From positions 248,001 to 312,000 of the forward strand of contig CAVVYW010000005.1 in assembly GCA_963752605.1 (NCBI GenBank): a stretch of DNA of 64,000 bases. The letters run 5' to 3'. This document shows positions 24,811 through 32,542 of this stretch, in pieces. Position 1 is the stretch's first letter, and the number at the start of each line of letters is the position of its first letter. This DNA comes from CAVVYW01 sp963752605 (lineage in GTDB: Bacteria > Actinomycetota > Thermoleophilia > Solirubrobacterales > 70-9). The notes under the pieces were generated by a model. It made no database searches and was not told the origin of the DNA. It saw only the letters and a list, made by a program, of their open reading frames with translations. The translations under genes and the position numbers were made by a program.

Positions 24811-26038
24811 CTACCTGCTGATCGGCGGAGGCATGGCCTCGGCCAACTGCGCCGCCGAGCTGCGCAAGCGGGATGCGGACGGCAGCATCATGCTCGTCGG
24901 CCGAGAGCCGGAGCCGCCGTACGAGCGCCCGCCGCTCTCCAAGGAATACCTCCGGGACGAGGCGAGCCGTGCCGATGCCCACGTCCACCCGCAGGACTGG
25001 TATCGGGAAAGCAGGGTGGAGCTGCGGAGCGGCACGAACGTGATGTCCCTGGACGCGGAGGGCCGCACGGCGAAGCTGCAGGGCGGGGAGGAGGTCTCCT
25101 TCGAGAAGGCGCTGATCGCCACCGGGGCCAACGTGAACATCCTCCGGGTGGACGGGGCCAACCTGGACCGGATCCACTATCTGCGTGCATTCGGCAACTC
25201 GGACAACATCCGGGCCGACGCCGAGAAGGCCGACCGGGTCGTGCTGGTGGGAGGCAGCTACATCGGCTGCGAGGTCGCGGCGTCGCTGAAGGCCAAGGGG
25301 ACGGACTGCGCGATCGTGATGATGGAGGGCGTGGCCCTCTCCCGGACCTTCGGCGAGGACGCCGGGCGCTACTTCCAGGGGGTCCTGGAGTCGCATGGGA
25401 TCGAGTTCCACGGTGGGGAGACCCTGGCGGCGTTCGAGGGCGACGATCACGCGACGGCGGTCGTCACCGAGAGCGGCAAGACCGTCGAGGGCGACTGCGT
25501 GGTGGTGGGCGCCGGGGTGAAGCCCGATGTGATGCTCGCGCAGCGCGCCGGGCTCGAGCTCGACGAGGAGATGGGAGGCGTCCGCTGCGACGAGACCCTC
25601 CAGACCTCGGTCGAGGGGATCTATGCCGCGGGCGACGTCTGCTCGTACGACAGCAAGGTTCACGGCCGGCGGCTCCGAGTCGAGCACTGGGACGTGGCGA
25701 TGCAGCAGGGGATGCACGCGGGCCGGGTGATGGCCGGGGACGCGGCTCCCTACGAGGTGGTGCCGTACTTCTTCAGCGACCTCGCCGACTGGGCCAGCCT
25801 CGAGTACGTCGGACCGGCGTTCGAGTGGGACGAGGAGGTCTGGCGCGGCGACGCGGACTCGGGCGAGTTCGCGGTCTTCTATCTCAAGGACGGCAAGGTG
25901 GCGGGCTGCCTCAGCGTGGAGCGCTCCGAGGACCTGCAGGTGGGGCGCGAGCTGCTCGAGAAGGGGGTCGACGTGTCGGGGAAGAAGGAGGAGCTGGCCG
26001 ACCCCGGCAGCGACCTCGGCGAGCTCGTATCGAGCTAG
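24794..26038 (+). CDS. FAD-dependent NAD(P)/ferredoxin reductase family oxidoreductase
   Basis: 414 residues from GTG 24794. Two dinucleotide folds: FAD motif YLLIGGGMASANCAAELRK at the N-terminus and NAD motif VVLVGGSYIGCEVAASLKAKG near residue 155, joined by the ALIATGANVN link, with TSVEGIYAAGDVC as the second FAD motif near residue 275. The C-terminal domain (VEHWDVAMQQGMHAGRVMAG, then a reductase C domain) is that of ferredoxin/rubredoxin reductases and AIF-like proteins. Electron acceptor unknown; no ferredoxin gene adjacent. It overlaps the RCK gene by 17 bp, so it may be co-expressed with it. Confidence 0.9.
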   Translation: MPERIDYLLIGGGMASANCAAELRKRDADGSIMLVGREPEPPYERPPLSKEYLRDEASRADAHVHPQDWYRESRVELRSGTNVMSLDAEGRTAKLQGGEEVSFEKALIATGANVNILRVDGANLDRIHYLRAFGNSDNIRADAEKADRVVLVGGSYIGCEVAASLKAKGTDCAIVMMEGVALSRTFGEDAGRYFQGVLESHGIEFHGGETLAAFEGDDHATAVVTESGKTVEGDCVVVGAGVKPDVMLAQRAGLELDEEMGGVRCDETLQTSVEGIYAAGDVCSYDSKVHGRRLRVEHWDVAMQQGMHAGRVMAGDAAPYEVVPYFFSDLADWASLEYVGPAFEWDEEVWRGDADSGEFAVFYLKDGKVAGCLSVERSEDLQVGRELLEKGVDVSGKKEELADPGSDLGELVSS

Positions 26039-26089
26039 GCTTTACGCCCCGAGGGGTCGAATTGGGTACAGATTCGAACCCCCTTTCGA

Positions 26090-26160
26090 TGGGCCTTGGT
26101 GTAGAGGAAGCACGCCTGGTTCTGGTCCAGGAAGCCCGGGTTCGACCCCTGGAGGCCCAG
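26090..26160 (+). tRNA. tRNA-Gln (anticodon CTG)
   Basis: 71 nt cloverleaf. The acceptor TGGGCCT pairs fully with AGGCCCA; the D arm is GTG...CAC; the anticodon stem CCTGG/CCAGG encloses TTCTGGT, giving CTG; the T arm is CCGGG-TTCGACC-CCTGG with one G-U pair; and the discriminator base is G. The 3' CCA is not encoded. It lies between the FAD reductase gene and the HNH gene; no integrase or repeated tRNA end is visible nearby. Confidence 0.93.
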
Positions 26161-26234
26161 TACGCCCGCACCTCCGGCATGCGTTCGAAGTACTCCTGCG
26201 CTTACGTGCAGGTATTTCCCGTCCGGTTCGCCTG

Positions 26235-26248
26235 CGAACATATGTTCG
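26235..26248 (+). promoter_or_regulatory. Perfect SOS (LexA) box
   Basis: CGAACATATGTTCG is a perfect 14-bp palindrome that matches the Gram-positive/actinobacterial LexA operator CGAAC-N4-GTTCG. It lies 44-57 bp upstream of ATG 26292 and one base before ATG 26250, in the promoter region of the HTH/HNH gene, and well placed to repress it. That LexA binds here is inferred from the consensus. Confidence 0.7.
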
Positions 26249-26291
26249 TATGGGACGGAGGAACCCAGGGCCAAGACTTCCGGTCGGGGTG

Positions 26292-26878
26292 ATGAAGGCG
26301 CGCGTTCGGGCCCTGCTCGACGAGGGCCTGACGCAGCGCGAGATCGCCGAGCGGCTCGGTGTGAGCAAGACAACGGTCGTCTATCACGTGCGCACACTCG
26401 ACATCGATCCCGATCCCAAGTTCGGTCGCCGCTATGACTGGAAGGTGATCCGGCGGGCATACGAGTCCGGGCTGTCCAGGATCGAGTGCATGAGGCGGTT
26501 CGGGTTCTCTCGCCGATGCGTGGGGAAAGGCGGTAAGCGCGGTGCAATCGTGCCCCGGCCAACGGCGAAGCCAATCGAGGAGCTGCTGGTCGCCGGCAGG
26601 AGCAGGACGAACGGCATCACCTCAAACGCCGGCTTCTGAGCGAGGGGATCAAGGAAAACCGATGCGAGCGCTGCGGAATCACCGACTGGCAGGGAGAGCC
26701 GCTGAGCATGCAGCTTCACCACATCAACGGAGACGGAGGCGACAACCGCCTCCAGAACATCGTGTTTTTGTGCGCGAACTGCCACTCGCAAACCGACACG
26801 TACGGCGGGCGGAACGGGCACCGGCGGGCTCAGCCCGAGCTGGAGGTGATCGAGGGCGGGAAGGGCGAGGCCGCGTAG
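26292..26878 (+). CDS. HTH-HNH endonuclease-like protein, frame broken near 26613
   Basis: The first part (from ATG 26292, or 26250 with 14 more residues) has a helix-turn-helix of the LTQREIAERLGVSKTTVVYHV type and a second helical repeat. At 26613-26614 one G seems to be missing; with it restored, the protein continues as NGHHLKRRLLSEGIKENRCE and then the HNH core CxxC...LHHINGD-N-LCANCHSQT, ending at TAG 26876-26878. This is the common phage/actinobacterial HNH protein with an N-terminal DNA-binding region. It is slightly less GC-rich than its neighbours, lies just downstream of tRNA-Gln, and is preceded by an SOS box, all consistent with a mobile or phage-derived origin. Whether it is active, or a real pseudogene, is open. 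Confidence 0.75.
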
Positions 26879-26920
26879 GCCCGGGCTGCACGCGCGGCAC
26901 ACCTGTAAATCCTTGCTACC

Positions 26921-27592
26921 GTGCCCCGGTCGATGAGGCGCGTGCGGCTTGTCACAACCTGTGGGGTGGGGCTCCTGATGGCGCTCGTCCTTGCCGCCTG
27001 CGGAGGCGACAGCTCGCCGGAGGTGCCGATCGTGCTGCCCACGGAGACCACCACCAGCGCCTCGTCCGCGTCCAAGGACGACTTCATCCAGGAGGCCGAC
27101 GCCGTCTGTGAAGAGGTGAACTCGCAGATCCAGCAGTTCGCGTCTGCCGGGCAGGGCCTCACCGAGGCCGACCAGATCGCCGACCTGCGGCAGTCCGTGA
27201 TCGACGAGCTGAATGCCCTCGGGCCGCCCGACGAGGACCGCACGACCCTCGACGAGTACCTGACCGCCCTCGAGCAGCAGGTCGAGGCGGGCAAGAAGAT
27301 CGCTCTCGCCCAGGCCCGCGGGGAGGACACCGCGCAGTTCGAGACAGAGCTCTCCACCGCCAGGGACGAGGGGGAGACCGCAGCCGCGGCCTATGGATTC
27401 CAGGAGTGCGGCCAGCCGATCAGCTCCTCGAGCACCAGCGCCACTGACGACACCGGCGGCGCCGTCGCGCCCTCGGAGCCCGCCCCCGTCGCCCCGGCCC
27501 CGCCCGACACGGGCGGCAGCACGGACAGCGGCACCGGCGGTGGCACCGATGACAGCGGCGGCGGCGGCGCCGGCGGCATCGGCCCCGGCTAG
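26921..27592 (+). CDS. Secreted lipoprotein, function unknown
   Basis: 223 residues from GTG 26921 (ATG 26933 is an alternative). A signal peptide ending in the lipobox MALVLAACGG puts the mature protein on the outer face of the membrane. A Ser/Thr linker follows, then a helical domain (about residues 50-165, with FIQEADAVCEEVNSQI and a second Cys in FQECGQ that could form a disulfide), and a Ser/Gly/Asp/Pro-rich low-complexity tail. The helical domain type recurs in actinobacterial lipoproteins without known function. The stop overlaps the convergent ABC gene by 4 bp. Confidence 0.75.
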   Translation: MPRSMRRVRLVTTCGVGLLMALVLAACGGDSSPEVPIVLPTETTTSASSASKDDFIQEADAVCEEVNSQIQQFASAGQGLTEADQIADLRQSVIDELNALGPPDEDRTTLDEYLTALEQQVEAGKKIALAQARGEDTAQFETELSTARDEGETAAAAYGFQECGQPISSSSTSATDDTGGAVAPSEPAPVAPAPPDTGGSTDSGTGGGTDDSGGGGAGGIGPG

Positions 27593-29508
27593 GCTGCGCT
27601 CGCCAGCTCGGCCCAGCTCCCGTACAGCTCGGCGTAGCGCCCGGCCGCGTCGATCAGCTCGTCGTGGGTCCCGATCTCGGCGATCCGCCCGTTCTCCAGC
27701 ACCGCGATCCGGTCGGCGCCCCTGATCGTGGAGAGCCGGTGCGCGATCACGATCGCGGTTCGGTCGGCCAGGAGCCGCTCCAGGCCGCTCTCGACGGCTC
27801 TCTCCGTGCGGACGTCGATGTTCGAGGTCGCCTCGTCGAGGATCAGGATGCGAGGCTCGGCCAGCAGGGCTCGCGCGAACGCGATCAGCTGTCGCTGGCC
27901 GGCCGAGAGCGCGACGCCGCGCTCCCCGACCTCCGTGTCGTAGCCGTCCGGCAGGCGCTCGATGAACGCACCTGCGCCGATCGCGTCCGCGGCCGCCTCG
28001 ACCTCCTCGGGTGACGCGCTGGGCCGCCCGAAGGAGATGTTGTCCCGGACGGTGCCGGAGAAGAGGAATCCCTCCTGGGGCACGATCCCGAGCTGGCTGC
28101 GCAGGCACTGCGCCTTCAGGTCGCGCAGGTCGTGCCCGTCCACGAGCACGCGGCCCCGCTGAGGGTCATAGAAGCGGGAGACGAGCTTGGCGAAGGTGGA
28201 CTTCCCGGCGCCGGTCTCCCCGACCAGCGCGACGGTCTCGCCGGCGGGAATTTCGATCGAGACATCCTTGAGCGCCCAGCCGTCGTCCTCGCCGGTCCCA
28301 TATGAGAACCAGACATCCTCCATCGCGATCTCGCCGCGCAGCGGCCGAGGGTCGATCGCGCCCTCCTTGTCGGTCAGGTCGGGCTCCGTGTCGAGCAGGA
28401 GGAAGATCTTGTCCAGGGCCGCCATCCCCTGCTGGTAGGTGGTGTACAGGTTGGAGAGCTGCTGGATCGGGTCGAAGAAGGTGTTCAGGTAGCCGACGAA
28501 CGCGACCAAAACGCCGATCTGCTCAGCACGCGCGTCGCCGGTCAGATCGAGCGCCTGGTAGCCGCCGTAGATCAGGATCACCGCCGTCCCGATCGCCGAG
28601 AGCAGCTCGACCGCCGGGAAGTAGGAGGCGTTGAGATAGACGGTCTTCATGTTGGCCTCGCGGTTCAGCTCGTTGAGCTCGCCCATCCGCTTCACGTGCC
28701 GCTCCTCCTGGGCGAAGGTCCGGACCACCCGGATCCCGCTCAGACTCTCCTGCAGGTAGGCGGTCACCTCCGCGATCCGCTCGCGCGTGATCCGGTACGC
28801 GCTCGCAGCCACGATCCGGAAGGCGATGCTCGCGATGGCGAGCAGCGGGAAGGTGAGGAACACGAGCAGGGCAAGCCCGGCGTCGAGGAACAGCAGGATC
28901 ACCACCACCCCGAGCAGGGTCAGGGTGCTCTGCAGAAGCGTCACCACGCCGGTGCTGATCAACTGATCCAGTGCGTCGACGTCGTTGGTGATCCGCGAGA
29001 TCAGCACCCCCGGGCGGTTCCGGGTGAAGAAGCCGATCGACATCTTCTGGAGGTGGGCGAAGATGCGGGTCCGCAGGTCCTGGAGCGCCCGCTGGCCGAC
29101 CCAGCCCACGAGGTACGTCTGCACGTAGCTCGCACCCCACAGCAGCAGCCCGGTGACGACGAACCCGGCGACGATCATCTGCAGGTCACCGAAGGAAGCG
29201 TTGTCGGAGGCGACCTCCGCGGTGGCGAGGCCGACGAGGGCGGGCGGGACCAGAGCGGCTCCCGTGGCAACCAGGAGCGCCCCGAACATCAGCGCCACCT
29301 GCTTGCGATACGGGCGCAGCAGGCCGAACAGCCAGCGCACCTTGCGCCCGCGCTCCTCCTCGCCGCGGATCAGCCGCCAGAGAGACCCCAGCAGCAGCAG
29401 TGTGCCGCGAAGCCGGTTGTCCTCGTGCTCGTAGGTGACCTCCTCTTCCTCGACGGCCTCGACCGCGCGGTCGCGCCGCTCCTCGTCTCGGTTTCCGTTC
29501 CCGCTCAC
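27589..29508 (-). CDS. ABC exporter half-transporter, canonical-ATPase subunit
   Basis: 639 residues: six-span ABC transporter membrane domain (about residues 60-355) plus nucleotide-binding domain with Walker A GETGAGKST, Q-loop, signature LSAGQRQLIAFARALL, Walker B ILILDEATSNID with the catalytic Glu, and H-loop IVIAHRLSTI. The signature has Ala in place of the usual second Gly. The partner at 29505 has a canonical signature but Asp in place of the catalytic Glu. This asymmetry is that of heterodimeric exporters such as TM287/288, in which only one ATP site is fully active. The substrate (drug or lipid) cannot be inferred. The start overlaps the partner's stop by 4 bp. Confidence 0.93.
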   Translation of the reverse strand: MSGNGNRDEERRDRAVEAVEEEEVTYEHEDNRLRGTLLLLGSLWRLIRGEEERGRKVRWLFGLLRPYRKQVALMFGALLVATGAALVPPALVGLATAEVASDNASFGDLQMIVAGFVVTGLLLWGASYVQTYLVGWVGQRALQDLRTRIFAHLQKMSIGFFTRNRPGVLISRITNDVDALDQLISTGVVTLLQSTLTLLGVVVILLFLDAGLALLVFLTFPLLAIASIAFRIVAASAYRITRERIAEVTAYLQESLSGIRVVRTFAQEERHVKRMGELNELNREANMKTVYLNASYFPAVELLSAIGTAVILIYGGYQALDLTGDARAEQIGVLVAFVGYLNTFFDPIQQLSNLYTTYQQGMAALDKIFLLLDTEPDLTDKEGAIDPRPLRGEIAMEDVWFSYGTGEDDGWALKDVSIEIPAGETVALVGETGAGKSTFAKLVSRFYDPQRGRVLVDGHDLRDLKAQCLRSQLGIVPQEGFLFSGTVRDNISFGRPSASPEEVEAAADAIGAGAFIERLPDGYDTEVGERGVALSAGQRQLIAFARALLAEPRILILDEATSNIDVRTERAVESGLERLLADRTAIVIAHRLSTIRGADRIAVLENGRIAEIGTHDELIDAAGRYAELYGSWAELASAA

Positions 29509-31274
29509 AGCCGCGCCAGCTCCTCGCGCTCCTCGAGATCGCGCTGCAGGAAGACCGAGTCCTCGAGGCCCTTCTCGGCGATCTCCTCGTACAGCGGGCA
29601 GCGCTCCAGCAGCTCCTCGTGGGTCCCGCGGTCGACGATCCGGCCGTGGTCCAGCACGACGATCTCGTCAGCGAGGGAGATCGTCGAGAGCCGGTGGGCG
29701 ACGATGAACGTGGTGCGTCCCTCCATCGCCTCGCGCAGCCCGCGCTTGATCTCGCCCTCGGTCCGCGCGTCCACCGAGGAGGTCGCGTCGTCCAGGATCA
29801 GGATTCGCGGCTCGGCCAGCAGTGCCCGGGCGATCGCCACGCGCTGGCGCTGGCCCCCGGAGAGGGTGAGACCGCGCTCGCCGACGATCGTCTCGTAGCC
29901 GTCCGGCAGCCGGGTGATGAAGTCGTGGGCCTGCGCGCGGCGCGCGGCCGCCTCGATCTGCTCGCGCGGCGCGTCCGGCTTTGCGTAGGCGATGTTCCCG
30001 GCCACCGTGTCGGAGAAGAGGAAGCTGTCGTCGGCGACGAAGGCGATCTCGTGCCGCAGCGAGGCGAGGTCGACATCGCGGATGTCCGCGCCGTCGATCA
30101 CCACCCGGCCCTCGCTGGGGTCGTACAGCCGCGCGAGCAGGCCCACCAGGCTGGTCTTGCCCGAGGCCGTCGGCCCGACCAGCGCCACGATGCGTCCCGG
30201 CGGCACCTCGAGGTCGATCCCGGTCAGGGCCGGCTCGGCGCTGTCATAGCGCAGGGTCACGCGCTGCATCGAGACCCGGCCGCCGCCATCGGGCAACGAC
30301 GGCGCATCCGGCGGGCTGACCATCTCGGGTTCACGGTCGAGGATCTCGAACATCCGGTTCCCCGAGGCGACGGCGCGCTGAGCCATGCTCAGCGACATGC
30401 CGAGCCAGCGCACTGGGCCGGAGAGCATCACCAGGTAGATGTAGAAGGCGGTGAAGTCGCCGAGGCTGAGGTGGCCGTTGATCACCTGGTTGCCGCCGAC
30501 CAGCAGCACGACCGCCAGCCCGATGTTCGGGAGGAAGCCCATCAGCGGCGTGTAGAAGGCCTGGAGCCGGGTCGAGACCATGCTCTGGTCGAAGACGCGG
30601 TCGACCGCGCGCCGGAACCGATCCATCATGTGCCGCTCGCGCGCAAACGCCTTCACGATCCGGATCCCCGAGACGCTCTCCTCAGCCCCGGCGGTCAGCT
30701 CGCCGACCCGCTGCTGGACCTCCTGCTCCGCCGGCCGGTTGCGCCGGCTGTAGCGGGTGGCGGTCGCGACCAGGAAGGGGACGGGCGCCAGCGCGAGGAC
30801 GGCCAGGAGCGGGTCGATGATGAACATCACTGCGGCTGCGAAGAGGATCGTCAGTGCGCTCTGGCTGACCCAGATCAGGCCATAGCCGAGGAAGAAGCGG
30901 ATCGACTGCAGGTCGACGGTTGCACGGGACATGAGCTGCCCGGTCTGTTGCCCGTCGAAGAACGTCAGTTCGAGCCTCTGCAGGTGCTCGTAGAAGCGCT
31001 GGCGCAGGTCGTACTCGACGGCCAGCGAGACCTTGCCGGCGATCAGCCGCCGGCCGACGGTCAGGAGCAGGCGCAGCACTCCCGCCCCGAGAAGCGCCAG
31101 GGCCAGCGGCAGGATGTCGTCCCGGTTGGCGCTCTCGATCGCGTCGACGGCCTTGCCGACCAACAGCGGGATGACGACCGTCATCCCCATCGCGAGCCAG
31201 GCCAGCAGCAGCGAGACGGTCAGCGGACGCCGGTACGGGCGCAGAAAGCCGAGCAGGCGACGGAAGGTCCTCAC
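29505..31274 (-). CDS. ABC exporter half-transporter, degenerate-ATPase subunit
   Basis: 589 residues from GTG 31274; a TTG at 31289 would add five residues. Six-span membrane domain followed by an NBD: Walker A GPTASGKTSL, signature LSGGQRQRVAIARALL, Walker B ILILDDATSSVD, H-loop IVAHRLSTI. The residue after the Walker B Asp is Asp, not Glu, so this site probably hydrolyses ATP poorly; it should contribute its good signature to the active site of the partner. First gene of the two-gene operon, divergent from the gene at 31337. Confidence 0.93.
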   Translation of the reverse strand: MRTFRRLLGFLRPYRRPLTVSLLLAWLAMGMTVVIPLLVGKAVDAIESANRDDILPLALALLGAGVLRLLLTVGRRLIAGKVSLAVEYDLRQRFYEHLQRLELTFFDGQQTGQLMSRATVDLQSIRFFLGYGLIWVSQSALTILFAAAVMFIIDPLLAVLALAPVPFLVATATRYSRRNRPAEQEVQQRVGELTAGAEESVSGIRIVKAFARERHMMDRFRRAVDRVFDQSMVSTRLQAFYTPLMGFLPNIGLAVVLLVGGNQVINGHLSLGDFTAFYIYLVMLSGPVRWLGMSLSMAQRAVASGNRMFEILDREPEMVSPPDAPSLPDGGGRVSMQRVTLRYDSAEPALTGIDLEVPPGRIVALVGPTASGKTSLVGLLARLYDPSEGRVVIDGADIRDVDLASLRHEIAFVADDSFLFSDTVAGNIAYAKPDAPREQIEAAARRAQAHDFITRLPDGYETIVGERGLTLSGGQRQRVAIARALLAEPRILILDDATSSVDARTEGEIKRGLREAMEGRTTFIVAHRLSTISLADEIVVLDHGRIVDRGTHEELLERCPLYEEIAEKGLEDSVFLQRDLEEREELARL

Positions 31275-31336
31275 GCCATGACTATACAAAGTGAAGTACG
31301 AGGCCCCGGGGGGCGCCGAGCTACTACTCTGGGCGC

Positions 31337-31795
31337 GTGCTGACGCAGTTGGTCACGAAGCCGATCCGGGCAGTCGTCGCCCTGGTCGAGCTGCCGCTCA
31401 CCGCGCGCCGCAGCCTCGATGAGGTGACCCAGCTGATGGAGGTCTCTCGGAGGCAGCTCGAGGCGATGCAGCGCCAGACCGACACTGCCCTGAACCAGGC
31501 GGAGCGGATGAACGCTCTGCTGACGCGGGTCGTGAAGCTGACGGAGCCGTTGGAGCGAGCCCAGCGCGGCGGCGAGTACGCGGCCGACCGGATCAAGCGG
31601 GTGATCTTCGGCGAGGAGGCGGGTGGAGAGAGCGAGGTGGCGCGCGCCGAGGACGCCGCGACGCTGGCGGAGGCCGCCGCCGAGGAGGCAGAGGACGCAG
31701 CGGCGGACGCCGAGTCCGCAACCGACCAGGCAGCGGACACGATTCGCGTCATCCCTAATCAGCCGAAGCCCGAGGGGGACGAGCAGGAGCGGTGA
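31337..31795 (+). CDS. Coiled-coil protein, function unknown
   Basis: 152 residues. Residues 1-85 are an amphipathic helix pattern (SLDEVTQLMEVSRRQLEAMQ, then ERMNALLTRVVKLTEPLERA) that should form a long coiled coil. Residues 95-140 are a low-complexity Ala/Glu/Asp region (AEDAATLAEAAAEEAEDAAA). No signal peptide or membrane span. It is coupled by a 4-bp GTGA overlap to a small Cys-containing protein and is divergent from the ABC exporter. Similar short coiled-coil proteins occur in actinobacteria without known role. Confidence 0.65.
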   Translation: MLTQLVTKPIRAVVALVELPLTARRSLDEVTQLMEVSRRQLEAMQRQTDTALNQAERMNALLTRVVKLTEPLERAQRGGEYAADRIKRVIFGEEAGGESEVARAEDAATLAEAAAEEAEDAAADAESATDQAADTIRVIPNQPKPEGDEQER

Positions 31796-31989
31796 GCGAG
31801 CCGGATGCGGGCCTCTGCGACCGGTGCCGGCACCAGCGTCTGATCCGGAACACACGGGGGTCCACCTTCTCGATGTGCCAGCTCTCGCGGATAGACCCGC
31901 GCTACCCGCGCTATCCCAGGCTTCCGATCCGAGCGTGCGGCGGCTTCAGCCGCCGAGAGAAGGACGCATCGCCTGAGCAGCCCGGGTAG
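31792..31989 (+). CDS. Small Cys-rich protein, putative zinc knuckle
   Basis: 65 residues from GTG 31792, overlapping the preceding stop by 4 bp. Four Cys: the pair GLCDRCRHQR near residue 9, then SMCQLSR and IRACGGF. Two Arg/Pro repeats (PRYPRYPRLP) lie between the last two Cys. The spacing suggests a single metal-binding knuckle. I recognise the pattern as one conserved in actinobacterial small proteins but know of no function. The basic surface would suit nucleic-acid contact. Confidence 0.65.
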   Translation: MSEPDAGLCDRCRHQRLIRNTRGSTFSMCQLSRIDPRYPRYPRLPIRACGGFSRREKDASPEQPG

Positions 31990-32020
31990 CTCGTTTCTGG
32001 CCCGCGCTGGTGGGTAAGGC

Positions 32021-32542
32021 ATGCCTAGAGGTCCGGTGTGTGTGGTGGGGAAACTGAAAGTCCTGGGGTTGGCGATCCCGCTGGTTGCGGCGACGGCCGC
32101 CCTGGGAGGCTGTAGATCCGACGGGGAGGACACGGCGGCCGCAGCCGGCATCTCCTCGGAGACGGCGGATCGGCTCGCCGAGATGAGCGATGAGATCGCG
32201 GCGGCCCTCGAGGCGGGAGACGTCTGCGGAGCCGCGGAGCGAGCGGACGACCTTCGGGCGGCGGTCTCTGAGGCCGACATCCCCACCGAGCTTCGCCCGG
32301 AGGTCGAGGCCGGCGCGGATCAGCTCGTGAACGTGGTCAACTGCGACTCCGAGCAGGACACCACCACGACGGAGGACGAGGGTGACGAGGAGAAGAAGGA
32401 GAAGGACAAGGACAAGGACAAGGAGCAGGGTGAAGGGGAGGGGAACTCCGGCTCCAGCGGCGAGGGCGAATCCTCCGGCCCACCGGGACAGGAGTCGGAC
32501 TTCGTCCCGCCCGGACACGCCAAGATAAAGGGCGGCAGATGA
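32021..32542 (+). CDS. Lipoprotein coupled to a Ser/Thr kinase gene
   Basis: 173 residues from ATG 32021; GTG codons at 32036-32045 are alternatives. The signal peptide VLGLAIPLVAATAALGGC ends in a lipobox Cys. The mature part has one helical domain with two Cys (GDVCGAAERADDL and NVVNCDSEQD, likely a disulfide) and an acidic, Lys/Asp/Glu and Ser/Gly-rich tail. The stop and the kinase start overlap by 4 bp, so the two are translationally coupled; the lipoprotein could be an external sensor or partner of the kinase (inference). Confidence 0.75.
   Translation: MPRGPVCVVGKLKVLGLAIPLVAATAALGGCRSDGEDTAAAAGISSETADRLAEMSDEIAAALEAGDVCGAAERADDLRAAVSEADIPTELRPEVEAGADQLVNVVNCDSEQDTTTTEDEGDEEKKEKDKDKDKEQGEGEGNSGSSGEGESSGPPGQESDFVPPGHAKIKGGR

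Noticed and set aside
26061..26085. A second tRNA fragment (T-arm-like gattcgaacccc) before tRNA-Gln
   Set aside because: Only a T-loop-like string; no cloverleaf forms on either strand.
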